64,000 nucleotides of DNA. It comes from Glandiceps talaboti. Lineage: Eukaryota; Hemichordata; Enteropneusta; Spengelidae. The notes under the pieces were generated by a model. That model made no database searches. It saw only the letters and a list, made by a program, of their open reading frames with translations, and was not told the origin of the DNA. This document shows, one piece after another, positions 1 to 31,200 of the stretch (positions within the stretch are counted from its first letter, which is position 1; each line of letters opens with the position of its first letter). Location of the stretch: assembly GCF_964340395.1 (NCBI RefSeq), contig NC_135555.1, positions 4,979,501 through 5,043,500 on the forward strand, given 5' to 3'. A program made the translations under genes and the position numbers.

Positions 1-1085
1 ACAGAGAAGTACCAACCAAATTGGATATCACTTTAATTTTTCAAAATGGCTGCCAGATCAGTAAAATTGTGCGATTGTCGATTTCATCAGAATTAAAATC
101 TTAGACATCATTGTCTACTTCTTTCAAAAGATAACGAACAAATGTTCTTGCTTTGTTTGTATGTTGGCAAGGGCATCATCACGCAGAAGTTTCATCTGGC
201 ACGGTTTCTAAAAGATTTTTATTTTTATGGAACCAAATCCCCAAGGTACATTCTTCCGTAAGTAGAGTCTCATTATGATAGGACCACTAGTCTTCATTTC
301 AATCCTCCAACTATAGTTTGGATGATTCCCACACTTTTACTGTAATAACCCGACAGTAATCATGGGTGTGTGAGACGGACTACTTTAAACGTCATATATA
401 ATTATACTACGCTTGACCACACATACTGACTTCTAGGGCTGTGATTCACACTTTTCATCAAAAAAAAAAAAAATCTCATTGCTGTCCTAAAGATATCTGA
501 TTCCCTGGAGTATTCCTTATTGAGATGACGCTAGCTTCTTAACTATACAACCTGGAAACATTTTGTCAAAATCCCCACAAATTTACATCACACATTATCA
601 TATTTTCAATCTTATCATCCAAAAAAGTGACAGAAAACAATATACCAAATAAACGGAAAAAATTTCACAAAGTACATTAAATCTGTAATAGCCGTATTTG
701 TATGAAATCCCTATACTGTGGCAGTGGTGACAATATCAATTATTTGTGGTTTGAAAATTACAAGAATAAATTTGAAATGAAACTGATAGTAAAAGTGTTG
801 ACATAAAATATCCACTGAGGTTACATAACGCATACATACAGTTATAAACAAAATACTGTGTTTTAATCAAAACTTGACATAAAGATAACTTGAAATGGTA
901 TTGACATTTGCAGAGAGTGATACAAACAATAGACAGTTGATATAAAAACAGTACTAACTGACAACCCCTCAAGTAGTTGTCTGGTAGAGAGGGAATGGTA
1001 ACACCTCCAGTATCAACTACATGGACAGAGTTACGTGGAGAACTGGACAGATGTAGTGAAGTCCTTCAGCCAATAGGGATGCATT
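1..1085. other. NUDT21 3' UTR / downstream sequence
   Basis: AT-rich sequence without a supported gene. At least the part next to 1086 should be the 3' UTR of NUDT21, read on the minus strand. A run of 13 A lies near 461-473. Short open frames here are unremarkable. Confidence 0.5.
218..223 (-). terminator. possible NUDT21 poly(A) signal AATAAA
   Basis: TTTATT on the plus strand is AATAAA on the NUDT21 strand, about 860 nt beyond its stop codon. It is the only canonical hexamer I found between the stop and the window edge. A more distal site outside the window remains possible, as NUDT21 genes often have long 3' UTRs. Confidence 0.35.
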
Positions 1086-18650
<17,565 letters not shown>

Positions 18651-19614
18651 TTTGTCTATTATAGACCCTCTAAGTTTAGTATTTAAACACACTTAAAAAG
18701 TCATTCTACCGTTTGTATCTATAGGTCTTCATATACAGACCTAGTAAAACAATTCATACAATAACAGATTTGATGAAGAGTGCTACTGTATGATAGTTGA
18801 CAGACTATACAATAACTCGGCAAATTATTACAAAAGGCGGTCATCATAATTATTACCATAGAGTTAGCTGTCTTAAAATCCATAGCTTGCGATCAATGCA
18901 CAGTCGACAGCGTATTGCAGCTTTTTAGGCGTATATCTAAGTCCTTTTTGCAGTCCCTTTCCGTCACAGCCACTGTTGACAATTTTTAGGAATGTTAAAA
19001 AAGTAGCTAATAAATTACTCAAATAGTTTATACCAGAACATCAATATTTCGTGTAGTCTATGAATGAATTGACTCTACAAATAGTTTTATTTTAACCACG
19101 TGTTATTTAAACACTTTTGAGAGAACTACCTGCCAAAATTAAATAATATAAAATAAAAACGAAAGACTTACAATATGAAGAATATATTGTTCATGGTTCC
19201 AATAATCACTAGGACAGTACAATAGTTACTTTGGAATTGGAAACGAATGCGGCGTTTCGATCCGTCTATTTGTTAAGAAGACGACAGCTACGGAAGTCAC
19301 AGTCAGCGCAGTTTAAAAAACAAGTTCATTTTTTATTCTATTGATCCTTAAGGCGACGGTCTGTAATATCAAAACACTTACACACTGAAGCGTTCAATGG
19401 CTGTAGTACGTATACTGTGCAACTAAGACAACCAACATAAATCTATTTATAGACTAACATATAATTAGCTGCAGTCTGCATCTGACTTTACATGTAATAA
19501 ATTTAAAAAAAACTCGTTTACAGAAGGCGCGATTTTAGTGGCACACTGGTAACGCACGAACATTCATAATTCCATGACAATTACGATAATGGTAGGGTTA
19601 CTACTAATGTATAC

Positions 19615-19615
<1 letters not shown>

Positions 19616-19665
<50 letters not shown>

Positions 19666-19676
19666 ACACACACACA
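19616..19676. repeat. (CA)n microsatellite
   Basis: Nearly pure CA repeat of about 60 bp with one CCC interruption. Confidence 0.95.
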
Positions 19677-19817
19677 AATATAACAGAATAAAAAAATAAC
19701 CAAGAAATAAAGCAAAAGTGACTACCGACAGGCTACACCCAGATGTAAAATCAACAATCGAAGGACGGAGTCAAGACCTAAAAACCATGAATAATATACA
19801 CGTAGATGACCAAACTC

Positions 19818-19939
19818 ACTAATTATTAGTCTGTAAGGTACGCCGTGACCGGGCGCCCTCACACATCGGCCAACCCCTCCCACCGTGTGAGAGGAGGCCG
19901 GTGAATTCGGAACGTCTTACAGTCTAACTAATTATTAGT
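19818..19939. mobile_element. 122-bp imperfect palindrome, GC-rich centre
   Basis: The left arm starts ACTAATTATTAGTCTGTAAG, and the reverse complement of the right end reads ACTAATAATTAGTTAGACTG then TAAG, so the arms match apart from a 4-base insertion. Inner segments CCGGGCGCCCTC and the complement of GAGGAGGCCGG extend the pairing to about 48 bp per arm. It could be a small MITE or a structured transcript element. It is GC-rich in an AT-rich setting. No clear target duplication was found. Confidence 0.5.
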
Positions 19940-20030
19940 TTTGTTTCTTTCCGGACCTCCCGTGTTCAAAACTCCAATCAAGTCAAGGCTATGAACACTG
20001 ACACGTGTGCAGACAAAGAAAGGACCTTTC

Positions 20031-20053
20031 GTTTGTCTGTGTTCCAGACAAAC
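20031..20053. other. short perfect hairpin
   Basis: GTTTGTCTG and CAGACAAAC are perfect complements around a 5-base loop, just beyond the 122-bp palindrome. No downstream feature explains it. Confidence 0.4.
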
Positions 20054-20282
20054 ACAGATTGTGTCCTGGGTGGAGAAAAATAACAAGAAATTTCTGCCAA
20101 GTTCCCTAACCCCCATTGTTCGTACTAGACTGGGAAGAGGAATTGTGGTTTTATTAGTTTTTTCCTTGTCAAGAAATTTCAACATCTTCATCTTCATATA
20201 TAAGATTACATACAATTTGGCAAGCTTATTAAAAACAAATGCTTGAGTTTGGTTGGTACCGTTTTTGTTACAGTATCATAAC

Positions 20283-20300
20283 AACACTGGGGGCGCTATA
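20283..20300 (+). promoter_or_regulatory. CTCF-like core motif
   Basis: CACTGGGGGCGCTA is close to the forward CTCF core (CCACNAGGGGGCGCTA). It lies between the NUDT21 and Scratch genes, where a boundary would be plausible. Assessed by eye only. Confidence 0.3.
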
Positions 20301-21241
20301 AGTTATTAAACCAGTTTCGGTAATCTTCATTCCAGTAAACCAGTAAACATATAGCCAGCTACGGTAAACATATAGCCAGCTAAACTTATATTATGAACAC
20401 GTGTACTTGATGTATTTTGATATCAGTATATTTTTTCGTAATCCGTTATGTTACATGTATATATTGGTCTAGCTACGTCTAGACACTACACCAAATAACA
20501 TTATCCCGTATATGGGTGTTAAACTCGTAGGTGGGCGGTCAAAGTTGAAACAATCACAGTAATCTCAACCGACGCAGGGATCGGTAGTGTGAATTTTTTA
20601 ATTACAAAAACTAACATTGTAAATGTACAAAGGCGGAATAATTAATTGTTGGAAGTCTTTGACTAGTTATTATGTTCATATTATGTTGTAATTATTGGTC
20701 TTTTTTGAATAATCTCCACATGGGTCGATTTGTTGCATTCCTCCCAACTATGAAGTATCCGCTATACATTTACCATTGGCAACGAAAATCTTGCAATTTG
20801 GTTATATAATTCATTTTTATTCTGACCACTTGGTCTTCAAGGTTGACCACCATTAAATTGGCCTTTGAGACATCCACTCAACGGGCCAGTCGATAATTAG
20901 ATAAAGAATCGCATCTTAGTTTTCAATTTTACCTTGAAAGCAGTCGTAATTTTAGCCACGACATCTAATAAATACGTTTTTCAGACCCAAACATCTGGAC
21001 CACATATAAATTAAGGGTTTCCGCTTTGATGCTCTCTCACAGTTGGATTTGGAGTTATGGAATTCGAAGTGACTCCAGCTGGTGTGTATTTTATACACTG
21101 TCCGATAGTACATTTACTTATCCAAACAATCAAAGAAGTGAATACAATATCCCAATTATCAAATACTAGTGATTGACAAGTGATGTGAACTTTAATATGT
21201 GACATACATACTAATAGTAACTGGGTAGTGTCTTATTTTCC

Positions 21242-21835
21242 TTTCATTCATTCATTCATTCATTCATTCATTCATTCATTCATTCATTCATTCATTCATT
21301 CATTCATTCATTCATTCATTCATTCATTCATTCATTTACAAATGTGTCGCATTTCTAACTCTCCCTCCCTTCGTCCATCAATTCCATTTATCCACAGATC
21401 TGTCAACCCAATTATCCACCCACCCGTCATTTGATCACCAATCAGCATGTCAACCAGCCATTCCATCCAAAATTCGTCCTTCCACCAACCAACCAACCAA
21501 CCAACCAACCAACCAACCAACCAACCAACCACCCAACCACCCACCCATTCATTCATTCATTCATCCATCCATTCATTCATTCATTCATTCATTCATTCAT
21601 TCATTCATTCATTCATTCATTCATTCATTCATTCATTCATTCATTCATTCATTCATTCATTCATTCATTCATTTGTTCATTCATCCATCCATACATTCAT
21701 TTCCCTGTCTAGTATTTACATGTATATGTCCGTCTATTGTCTATTTACATGTATCTGTCCGTCTATCGTCTATTTACATGTATCTGTCCATCTATCGTCT
21801 ATTTACATGTATCTGTCCGTCTATCGTCTATTTAC
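21242..21835. repeat. compound repeat block: (ATTC)n, (CAAC)n, (CATT)n and a 29-bp minisatellite
   Basis: ATTC repeats at 21242-21337, CAAC repeats at 21482-21534, CATT repeats at about 21545-21672, then four to five copies of a 29-bp unit (TCTATTTACATGTATCTGTC then CGTCTATCG) at about 21711-21835. Frames through the block encode only Ser-Phe-Ile-His or Asn-Gln-Pro-Thr repeats. Confidence 0.9.
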
Positions 21836-23582
21836 AACAAAAACAGGTGTCCAGTTTCCGTGTCATCGTTTTAGATCCTATTGCAACTCTAGTCGTGATA
21901 GAGGGACTGTGATCTAAATAATGATAGCGTCTGCACAACTTGGATCACCTCAGGGTCGAACCATTGACACTGGAGGATAGAGAGTAGAGGGGCCCTCCAC
22001 TGTCTAGGGTACTATGTCTAGGGTCGAACTAGCCTGTTTATATCGCGATGTGTTTTTGATTCCGCCGCTGTCTTACAAACCAGTCAGAGGGACAGAGAAG
22101 GAATAACACGTCTCGAGGTATAAACAGACACTGAACATGCTGAAAGAAGTTCATCGGCCACCGTAGTCCATACGTTTTCTGTTACGTTACACGTATTCTT
22201 GATGTGATGTGATAATATTGAATGTGTCTGCTGTACAGCATATAGAACATTATTTTGACTGGTACATACACCGAGTGACCTCCCCAACAGTTTCTGTGAA
22301 AACGAGTGGGCTTTCCCTTCCAGGATAAAAATATTCATGTAGTCACTTATTGATTTATGTATTTGTTTATTACTCAGAGTTTATAATTGCATGTTGACAT
22401 GAATGGATCGGTATCAACCAATTCCGTGTATAAATCACAAAAAAATAGTTAAAATTACGCTCTGTATCCTGTTGATACGTAGTTGCACCTTTTTTTTCGC
22501 TGAATTTGTTTTACAATAGTCGAGAAAGACACCTTCTATGAACAGCAAGTCTTTTACATGGCCATTTATGTCAATTTCAAAATAAACATGCGTTGGAAGA
22601 GTCGATTTGATGAGTCACTAAATTACCCCCATGGAAATAACTTCAAAACAAACCAAAACAAAACACCTGTTGCATACAAAAACCACCTGACTCAGTGATG
22701 TCTGTGTAGGCATTACTATAAAGTGTGACTAACTAACGCCCACATTTTTAAACGGCCGATATATTTTATGAATCGGAAGACTGTCTGCATGTTATTAATC
22801 ACATATACATGTACTATGGGTGTGTTGAGGTCAGAAGAAATCGGAGAACTTTGAAGACATTACAAAGAGTTCAAAGGTTACAGCGGAAGTATGTCAACTG
22901 CTGATAATTTGTTGATACAGAGGCCTACATGGTCTCACATCCGTTCTAATCAATTAAAATACAATGAAGATCTTTTATGAATTATATGACCAAAGTGTTT
23001 CTGTTTCACCACAATAAATAACGGGAAGTTTGGCAACCACTGTAGTGGGAAATCTCGTTCTGCTCTCTCGCGGGGCACAACCGTAGTACTTGTATTTATA
23101 CTTCGGAGGCGATTGATCGACGCACTATGTCTTAAATTAGACTGGCTGCCGACGATCCTTTGCCTTTTTCGGTATGGAATGTGCGAGCAACAGGTTATTT
23201 ACTCTCCACCAAGGATCATTTATTTGGCCAATAGTGATAGTGTCACTGCGGTATGTCATCACTTCGCGTTGATGCCTGTCACCAAAGCGCACCATCCAAT
23301 CACTATCGTGGTTGCCATGGGAGCGCTCATTCCCGCAGTGGAGGATGGGCGTTGTAGAAGTCGGAGTAGTTTATCTGTGGTTTTAATGATGCATTCCATC
23401 GGCGTATTATTTCAACAGTGTATGACGAGCATGGAACGATCACTGGATCAAATCAGTATTGTCTATTTTAAACAACAAATCTCTAAAATTATCACGTCTC
23501 CAAACAAAATACATTATTTTGCAATTTTATACCAATAAAGCCACACCGTGCGGCGCGTGTTGAAACCCAGATTCGTCGAGTA

Positions 23583-23590
23583 TGACGTCA
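23583..23590. promoter_or_regulatory. palindromic CRE (TGACGTCA) upstream of Scratch
   Basis: A full TGACGTCA lies about 690 bp upstream of the Scratch start codon. An E-box CAGCTG follows at 23654-23659. CREB/ATF and bHLH control of a neural gene would be plausible, but this rests on motif presence alone. Confidence 0.3.
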
Positions 23591-24280
23591 TGAAAAGAGA
23601 GCGTTATATCTGGCTATTGTTTACGATACGTCCGATCAGAGTCGGATGGCACACAGCTGTCAAGAAATTGCATCAAGCAGATACATTCATTTTGTTTTTT
23701 TACGAATATGCTTGGATAATGTTTTTCTTGTGGTTAACAATTAAAACTACTTCCGATTCATGAATTGGCAATGTTCCTGTTTCGCATCAAACACATCACA
23801 CCATAGGGAGGAAACCACACAGTCTGGACTCCCCCTGTTCCTGCCAAATAGCCCTTTCCCTTCTCTTGGTTGTCTGGGTCCGATCTAAACTGCTGTCATG
23901 CGTGGAAAGTAATAACTTCAACTCTTTATGCAAATCAGCTCTTCTCTCTCTCCACGCACTAATACAGAGTCGATAGGCTACAGCTTGGGCGCAGGAGGTA
24001 GATCTGGTAGATGTGTATATTGAAGTTAATTCATTCGAGTTATTGGACACGTATTTGTTGGCATATTCATAGATAACCCCGGAATACGATCGACAGATTT
24101 GGCGGAAGGTGAATATTTGAAATACCAAAGGGTATCTGTCTCGACGGGGCATCGCCGATCGAATGACACTTGTTGCTTTGCGCACTGGAAAAATAGGCAG
24201 ATCCTGCTTTAGACGCCGCGTTCTTGTTTGTGTTGAGTTTTTTTCCTGAATCGAAACGGTGAACTTGGGAAGATACTACA

Positions 24281-27200
24281 ATGCCGCGATCATTCCTTGT
24301 CCGTAGATACAAACAAGAGCACGCCCGTGTTCTGATGGAGGAGGAAGCCATATATACGAAAGAAATTGAGGAGTGTCCAAGTAACGGTAAGTGAAATGAT
24401 ATGTATACAAGATGGCTTCTCCTTGTACACTGTATAACAATGTAGCAAAAAACATTTGTCCATCATTATGATGGCAACATTTGACCAAATTTTAGTCAAG
24501 AAAATGTTACTTGTTTTGACACCTACAAGACTGGAAAGTCAATCTCGAAGTTCTGGAAAACACTGAAGCGTAAATTTGAAGGAGTTGGAGCGACGAGATA
24601 AAGGCGTGAAACATAAACAATGGCGTGTCTAATTGATTTTCCCCTTATCGAATATATGAGCACTAGAAATTCACCGTGTGTGTATAAAGTTGAACTTTAC
24701 TGGATACAAATCCTAACATTGAATGGTGTAAAAATCTTGTGACATTCTGTCATACTTATTACAGCGGATATGATTTCATTTTGTCTGTCTTCCGTGATGT
24801 ATGTTCTAAAAGTTGCCATGACGCAGGATATTACTGGCCTCAAATAATGGGGATGTGAAAACACAGTACAACTTGTGAGTTTTAAAACTTTAGTTCTGAA
24901 ACAACAACCTGTTTGCCGTTTCCGGCCTAGCTTTGATAAGGACGGACATTGTTCGAAACTACATACAACTTGTTGGATTTTACTTAGGTTTCAAGTTTTG
25001 TCCTTCATCCCACCACGTAGTTTTAGGGCCTGCTGGACGGCCCACAACTGTTAGGATTACCGGACACTTTTCTCAAGGCTGCCTGACATTCCTTCAGACA
25101 CTCATAAAATTCTAGTACTGACATTTTAATTGTAAACATCTTGAACAACTATCCTAAGCTTTCCCAAACCAACCAAACCTCTCCACAATAATGTCGTTGT
25201 CAGAGTTGATCGGAAAAGATGTTTGGTTTCAAAACGTATGCAGTGGAATGTTGTCTAAATGTCTTGACGCCAAAATACGAACTCCAGATGTTGATGAAAT
25301 ATCAAGTCTCGAGTAGAGAACAGCGTACAACGTCAGCTCAAAGCTCCATGGGATATTAACCCAGATATCGAAGATAAACGACGTATACCGTACCCTGGAT
25401 AGATCAAAAATTTGCTCGCATATACATCATCGGTCATACAAGCCTCATGCACGTATTCACGAGTTCTGTGTAATGTTTCTTTGTTCATGTAATGTACTTT
25501 GGACGATTTCCAGTCTTCAAATTGACACTGGAATAGCAACCTCTAAACCTAAACCTGTGTGATTCTCTTTCTGGTTTAGAATAACGATAGGTTTTGACAA
25601 CCAATGAGTCAGTGATATTATTAAGGTCAAGATTTTTTTGAGAAAACTAGAGTGAAATGTAGCTGGTCGTGGTGTTAAATTACATCCAAGCCGATTAAAT
25701 CTTATGGTCTCTTAAAACGTATCACGGGTTTTAAAATCCAAAATTCCGATTCTATTTCTATGCACGATTCATACAACCTTTCAAATTAAAAAAAAACAAA
25801 CGAAGTTTTTTTCCGCGTTTGCTATCTTGATATTGTGTTTTAATGAAATTCCGATATACCCCAGGGCTGTAAATATGTGTTTTGCGATATGGGTACATTC
25901 TGAATGTTTTGATAAAAGCTGTGGTCGTTTTCATTCGCTGGTTGGGGCTAGATCCAGGGATCATAGGAGATGCGGGCTATCTGTTATTCGACCCCATTCG
26001 ATATATTACGTGTGTGTAGAAAGTCCTTATCAACGTGTTTGTAAACATAAAAATTGAGAATTTATGAAGCAGAAGAACGAATATAAACAAAGTAACAGAC
26101 CAAACAGGTATATTGGCATGTGCGCATTTTTTGTCTGAGAGTGTGATGATAAAGAAGCATCAGGCCACCCATGGGGTCGTAGAGTTTCATCGCAACAGGT
26201 CTTCTAACATACTAGTGAGATTGTCTTGAGAAGTGACCCGTCTATACAATGACGGTTTTTTTTTCTTTTTTTACAGTAAACACTCACGGAAGTCGTCAAT
26301 TTGACATTTTCTCAGAGTTTCAAAGAATTCTTCTTTGTATTTAACCACTCAGGAAGCTGACAATTTTGTCGAAATGAGTGGAATTATAACTGATGAATCT
26401 TATCGAAAATTGTTGGAGTAACATTGAAATAAATTAACTGTCCTTGGTTTAAATCCGCCCTCAATTGGTGCTCAATTGTCAAAACGACTTAAGACAACAA
26501 TGTAGGCTTTCAGTTAAATTACTCATAGTTTATTTTTCTTATCTACTTTTGAAGGAGTTTATTGTTCCAGGCTGTTAGTAGTGAATTGTGTCGAACGGCA
26601 TCATGTTTTCACGTAACAATGGTCGATACATAGCTCCATGAATAAATGGTGGGCGATACACAGCCGGATCTATGATTAGTGAGCAAACGAGAACTTGCAG
26701 GCGGATAGAACGAAATTTGAGATGGCAGGACATTTATACTCTTATGTTGACCTCTCTAATTGACCCTTTTCTTCTTTAACAGAACATTATCCCCACACAC
26801 CGCTTGAGAACAGTGATTTTGAGAAAGAAAGACCCAGACTTGTTGATATCGAAGATGGAGTATTTCGACCCGTCAATAAAGCGCCACCACGCCGTAAACG
26901 GAGCAGAGGGAGACCCCGCTTACCACGCTTCTCGCGTCCAGTTGATAATCTGAAGGTGTTTATCCCATCAAACACGATGAAGAAAAGACGAAAGCACAGG
27001 AGGAAAAAGAATTCCAGTATTGTGCAAAAGCCTATTAGGATAGGCACGCGAAGATCAACATCCATCTATCGACGATTATCAAATGCAGAAAACGAAACCA
27101 CCGCACCAGAGCCAACCCCAGCAAAAGAAGAGGACACCACAGTTGAACAAGCAGATAGTGACAATTTAGAAAACGTGTTGCATGAAATTGTACAGACAGA

Positions 27201-27794
27201 ATCAGAAGATAAACTAGACAATGTTACCAACATTAATGAACCAGAAACTGAAGAAGTCATTAATTCCGAGACCACGACAGTGCCACCTGAAGAAGATGAC
27301 GTAACCGAAGTCAAAGATGAGACGCCAGATGAAGATGATGACTATGTTTTTCCATCCCCACCCTCCCCAAAGGAGACAAAATATCGTGGGTCTGGTAACT
27401 GTCACAAGTGTCCAGAATGTGGCAAACAATACAGTACATCGAGTAATCTGGCAAGACATCGTCAAACCCATCGTAGTGTCACCGATAAGAAAGCAAAGCA
27501 GTGTCCACATTGTGACAAAATCTACGTTTCCATGCCTGCACTCAGTATGCATATCAGGTAAGGCTGTCCCCTCATTATACCGCTTGACCAACTTTGTGTA
27601 TGGAATGGTTTAGTGATTGTATACATTGGAAAGCATTTCACTGAGGATGGAAAGTTTGTATTTTGTGTGAATTCATAGATGTTTTTGATACTAATCATGT
27701 TTTGTTACTGAGTTATCGGATGATGGTGATGACAACAACTGTGGTGGCGGCTGTTGTGGTAACTTGATGATGATTGATTGATTGATTGATTGAT

Positions 27795-27834
<40 letters not shown>

Positions 27835-27835
27835 A

Positions 27836-27874
<39 letters not shown>

Positions 27875-28263
27875 GATGATGATGGTGGTGGTGGTGGTGG
27901 TGGTGATGATAAAGACATCAACGATAATGATGAAACATATAGTATTTTATGATTTTAAATTTCATTTTTCTATGTTTATTTCGTTACAGAACCCATAAAC
28001 TTGGATGCAAATGTCATATTTGTGGCAAATGTTTCAGTCGGCCGTGGCTTCTACAGGGTCACATCCGTACTCACACTGGCGAGAAACCATTCAACTGCCC
28101 AATGTGCAAGAAAGCCTTCGCTGATAAGTCAAACTTGAGGGCGCACATCCAAACTCACAGCAACGTCAAACCGTACGTCTGCAAACGATGCAACAAAGCG
28201 TTCGCTCTGAAAAGTTACCTGTACAAACACGAAGAATCATCATGTAACAGAGACTCGCCTTGA
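24281..28263 (+). CDS. SCRT: Scratch-family zinc-finger transcriptional repressor (3 exons, 384 aa)
   Basis: Snail-superfamily nuclear repressor; Scratch proteins act in neural differentiation and bind E-boxes. Exons: 24281-24386, 26783-27557, 27990-28263, all GT/AG with matching phase. It starts with a SNAG domain ([10 protein letters not shown], 1-10), the LSD1/CoREST recruiting motif of this family. A basic stretch (68-87) holds RGRPR, an AT-hook-like core. An acidic linker spans about 110-235. Five C2H2 fingers follow: 245-265, 276-296, 302-322, 330-350 and 358-379. Finger 3 has [15 protein letters not shown] and finger 2 has [11 protein letters not shown], both Scratch hallmarks. Finger 5 uses H-x4-C (HEESSC), also typical. 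Only five residues follow it. Intron 2 cuts finger 2 between its zinc-binding histidines. Scratch rather than Snail is well supported by the fingers; which Scratch paralogue cannot be told. Confidence 0.95.
24387..26782 (+). other. Scratch intron 1
   Basis: 2.4-kb intron (GTAAGTG donor, CTTCTTTAACAG acceptor) separating the SNAG exon from the rest. No repeats or genes are evident. The open frames in it are short and unrecognised. Confidence 0.7.
27776..27913. repeat. (TGAT)n/(GAT)n microsatellite in Scratch intron 2
   Basis: TGAT and GAT repeats with a GGT tail fill the middle of the 432-bp intron between the finger 2 and finger 3 exons, ending about 75 bp before the acceptor. The minus-strand frame of poly-Ile is an artefact. 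Confidence 0.95.
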
Positions 28264-31200
28264 TTTGATTTGATTCAAAACCATTCTGAACTCAAACAGT
28301 ATGCAAATTTATCAAAAGAATGCTATATGAAGGATATAGACTGATATGCTATGTGGTATTTAGTGAGATATCTGTTTTCTATTTTTCCATAAAGGTTTGC
28401 ACAGATTTGTGGACCATGGAATAGTAACGGCGTATCACACCAAACTACTGTATTCATGACTTCCTAATAATCATTTTTTTGAAAATGGTACTAAGTATGA
28501 TATTTCATTATGGGACCAATATTATAGGGCTTCGTGTATGAACTGAGAACCCAACGTCACTGCCACAGTACACAAATTTAACGAATTTATCATCACAAGA
28601 ATATTTAATGGTGTTCATTGATACTGCATTAATAATATGCTTTGTTATTTATATTGCCTAATCACTGCCAGCATGGACAAAGACGATAGTTTTCTATTTA
28701 TATGTACGATTAGAAAGTATGAACAAATGAATACATGGTATATATGTTTGCACATTGTTTCATTTGGACACGGTTATGTTGGTGTTACCAACACTATTAG
28801 AATATACCATATACAATTGAGGGGGAGACCCTTCTTTGTTTTTGACCCGATATAGCCACTCCATAGTTTTGATTAAAATTCCACTTTTTATTTATAAGAC
28901 AAGGAATGCCGTACTGCAAGTTCATTGGCCATAATGGCAGCAATATCGTGTGAAAGTACATGTAAGTTCATCGACCTTGCTCTTCGCCCTCACGTTTGGA
29001 GTTTACGGTCCGTCGCATCCACTTCATCATGGTTCGACATACGTTTTCGTTTACTGTCATTTTTGTTGACGCATTTCCTCGTTTGGAAACGGAATCCTTC
29101 AGCTGACCTGTATGTTATTTATATTGTGAAAGCTATGCTATGAATCGCCAACCGTTTCCTTGTAATACATGTAATAGTCACCGACCTTGATCTCTATCGT
29201 TGTGTATATTCATTCTCTGACCACCATTGTTTGGTGGTGTGTATTTATGAAACGACATGGTCATTTGATCATTATTGCCAAAACATTTCGTATTATGTTT
29301 CATTCAGCCAAAGTTTTACAAGAGAATCTGGGCGTATGGTCGACAGAAGGAATCGAGATACATGTAGAGTTGGGTCACACAAACACACACACAAACACAC
29401 ACACATTATACTGTAAATATATATATAATTTCTTCCGATTATTTCGTGAGAGACTGCACTGTTATATGGGGTTGTATGTGGATATACTCACATATATAAA
29501 CTCAGCCCTGCAGTACACTGGGGCACGCAGTATTTCTTATATTGTTGATTTCCTTGTCTACAGGCCTAAGCTCAAAATTTAATAACGTTGTGAGTTGAAT
29601 ATATTTCCTCTACCTGTATCTGAAACAGTGTAGAGTGTACAACCCATTTGTACTAGCAGGACTATACTTTCACTATGAACACAACAATCTAAATTCTACG
29701 TTTCCCTGTGATGCAATACATAGATCCGGATGACATGAATATCATACATCAATGACACGTGGTAACCATAACATATGTGGACTCGGTATCACCACGTTAA
29801 TTTCCTAAATTTAATTCCCCAATTCTTCTGGGTATCCTGGGTGTTTCATATTCTGATTAAGATACATTCTATCTATTATGCAGGTATGCCATAACCAGTG
29901 ATTTTGAACAAATTAACAATTTCAAATAATTGTTGTTAAAAAAACTCAACCGCTTTAAATATGTTCACGTAAATTGTCAATAAATACCTGCTGCATTTTC
30001 ACATACGAACTGAGAATAAGGTTCACTGTAGCAGTAGCAAGTAGTAACTTGTTTGTTGTTGATGTTTGCTGTAAAAACGTCACTGACTTCGTCAGGCTTC
30101 ATGCCAAAAAAACCACTTGGTTGATATACTTTGAACGTAAACAGGAAAGGGTTGTCATTTCATTGACTACATTTATACAGTTTATCTGAAGTAATGATGA
30201 CATCGTTAATTGATTGTACAGTTTCTTCTGTTACCAAACTTGTGATAGTTCGATAAGCAATGTTTCTTTGAGTTTAAAATAGGAAACAGTGAAAATCTAA
30301 AATGTGTAACGAGATGACACCAACCTTCTTCAGTTCATGACTTGTCAGCGTAGAGCGTAATTATGAGAGAATGAAAGACGAGACAACGTATTACTAAATT
30401 TGAGAAGATGACAAATATACTCTCATAATGTATGGTATAAATATACATGTCCATGTAGTTTGAGTTTCAAGTGTGGACAGCGCCACCAACGTTGGATAAG
30501 CTCTTTCTGGTTCGGTGTATTGTGTCATTATTTAAACCTCGGATTCGGATTGAGATTTAGGTGTGGAAAACAGTTGTCTGGCAGATCATAAACCCTCTAC
30601 GAGTCTATGGGCAGATCACTAGCATAAGTTGGTCATGAACAAAAGAAAGATCTGTTCTAATCTTTAATGGCTTCACTTATGAAACTAATGCGAGAAAATG
30701 GTTATGAATCATGCGCCTTTATTAATAGAAACTGACACCCTGTGAATTTAAACAAGACTTTACAGAGGAATATTTAATTTCTCTCCCCCACCCCCCACCA
30801 CACCCCACCCCCATTTCTAGAGGCTAAACAACATAATTTAAGTCGTAGATGTTAACGGCATGAAACTGACGAGTCAAACTGTCACTTGTCCCATTTTCTG
30901 TATTACATACGTTTAACATTCGACTTTTATTATGAAACTATAGAACTATAATCACTACACATTCTTGAACTGAACAATAAAAACAATCGGAGAAAGTGAT
31001 CTTACTTTCTTCCCTAAAGTTTCTGTATGCCGTGTATGGCCGTCAGTATGACAGTTTATTGTGTTTGATGAAGTCCTTGTTGAAGCGTACTTGTGAAAAC
31101 TAAACCTGGTCGTACTGTTCAGCCGGCCGTATTTGTACTCATTTATTGCAAAGTAGAAACCTAGACATGATTCAATACGTTTTAGTGTTTGTAATAACAC

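Larger units (their letters stand above)
18651..24280. other. intergenic region between the divergent NUDT21 and Scratch genes
   Basis: 5.6 kb between two 5' ends facing away from each other, so it should contain both promoters. It holds a CA repeat (19616-19676), an inverted-repeat element (19818-19939), a CTCF-like word (20283-20300), tetranucleotide repeats (21242-21835) and a perfect CRE (23583-23590). The open frame at 23113-23538 (141 aa) has no recognisable domain or partner exon. Confidence 0.6.

Noticed and set aside
21228-21917. His-Ser-Phe-Ile repeat proteins and a CRISPR-like look of regular repeats
   Set aside because: Tetranucleotide and 29-bp tandem repeats without unique spacers, in a eukaryotic genome.
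23113-23538. 141-aa open frame upstream of Scratch
   Set aside because: No domain recognised, no good start context or neighbouring exon, and it lies in probable promoter sequence.
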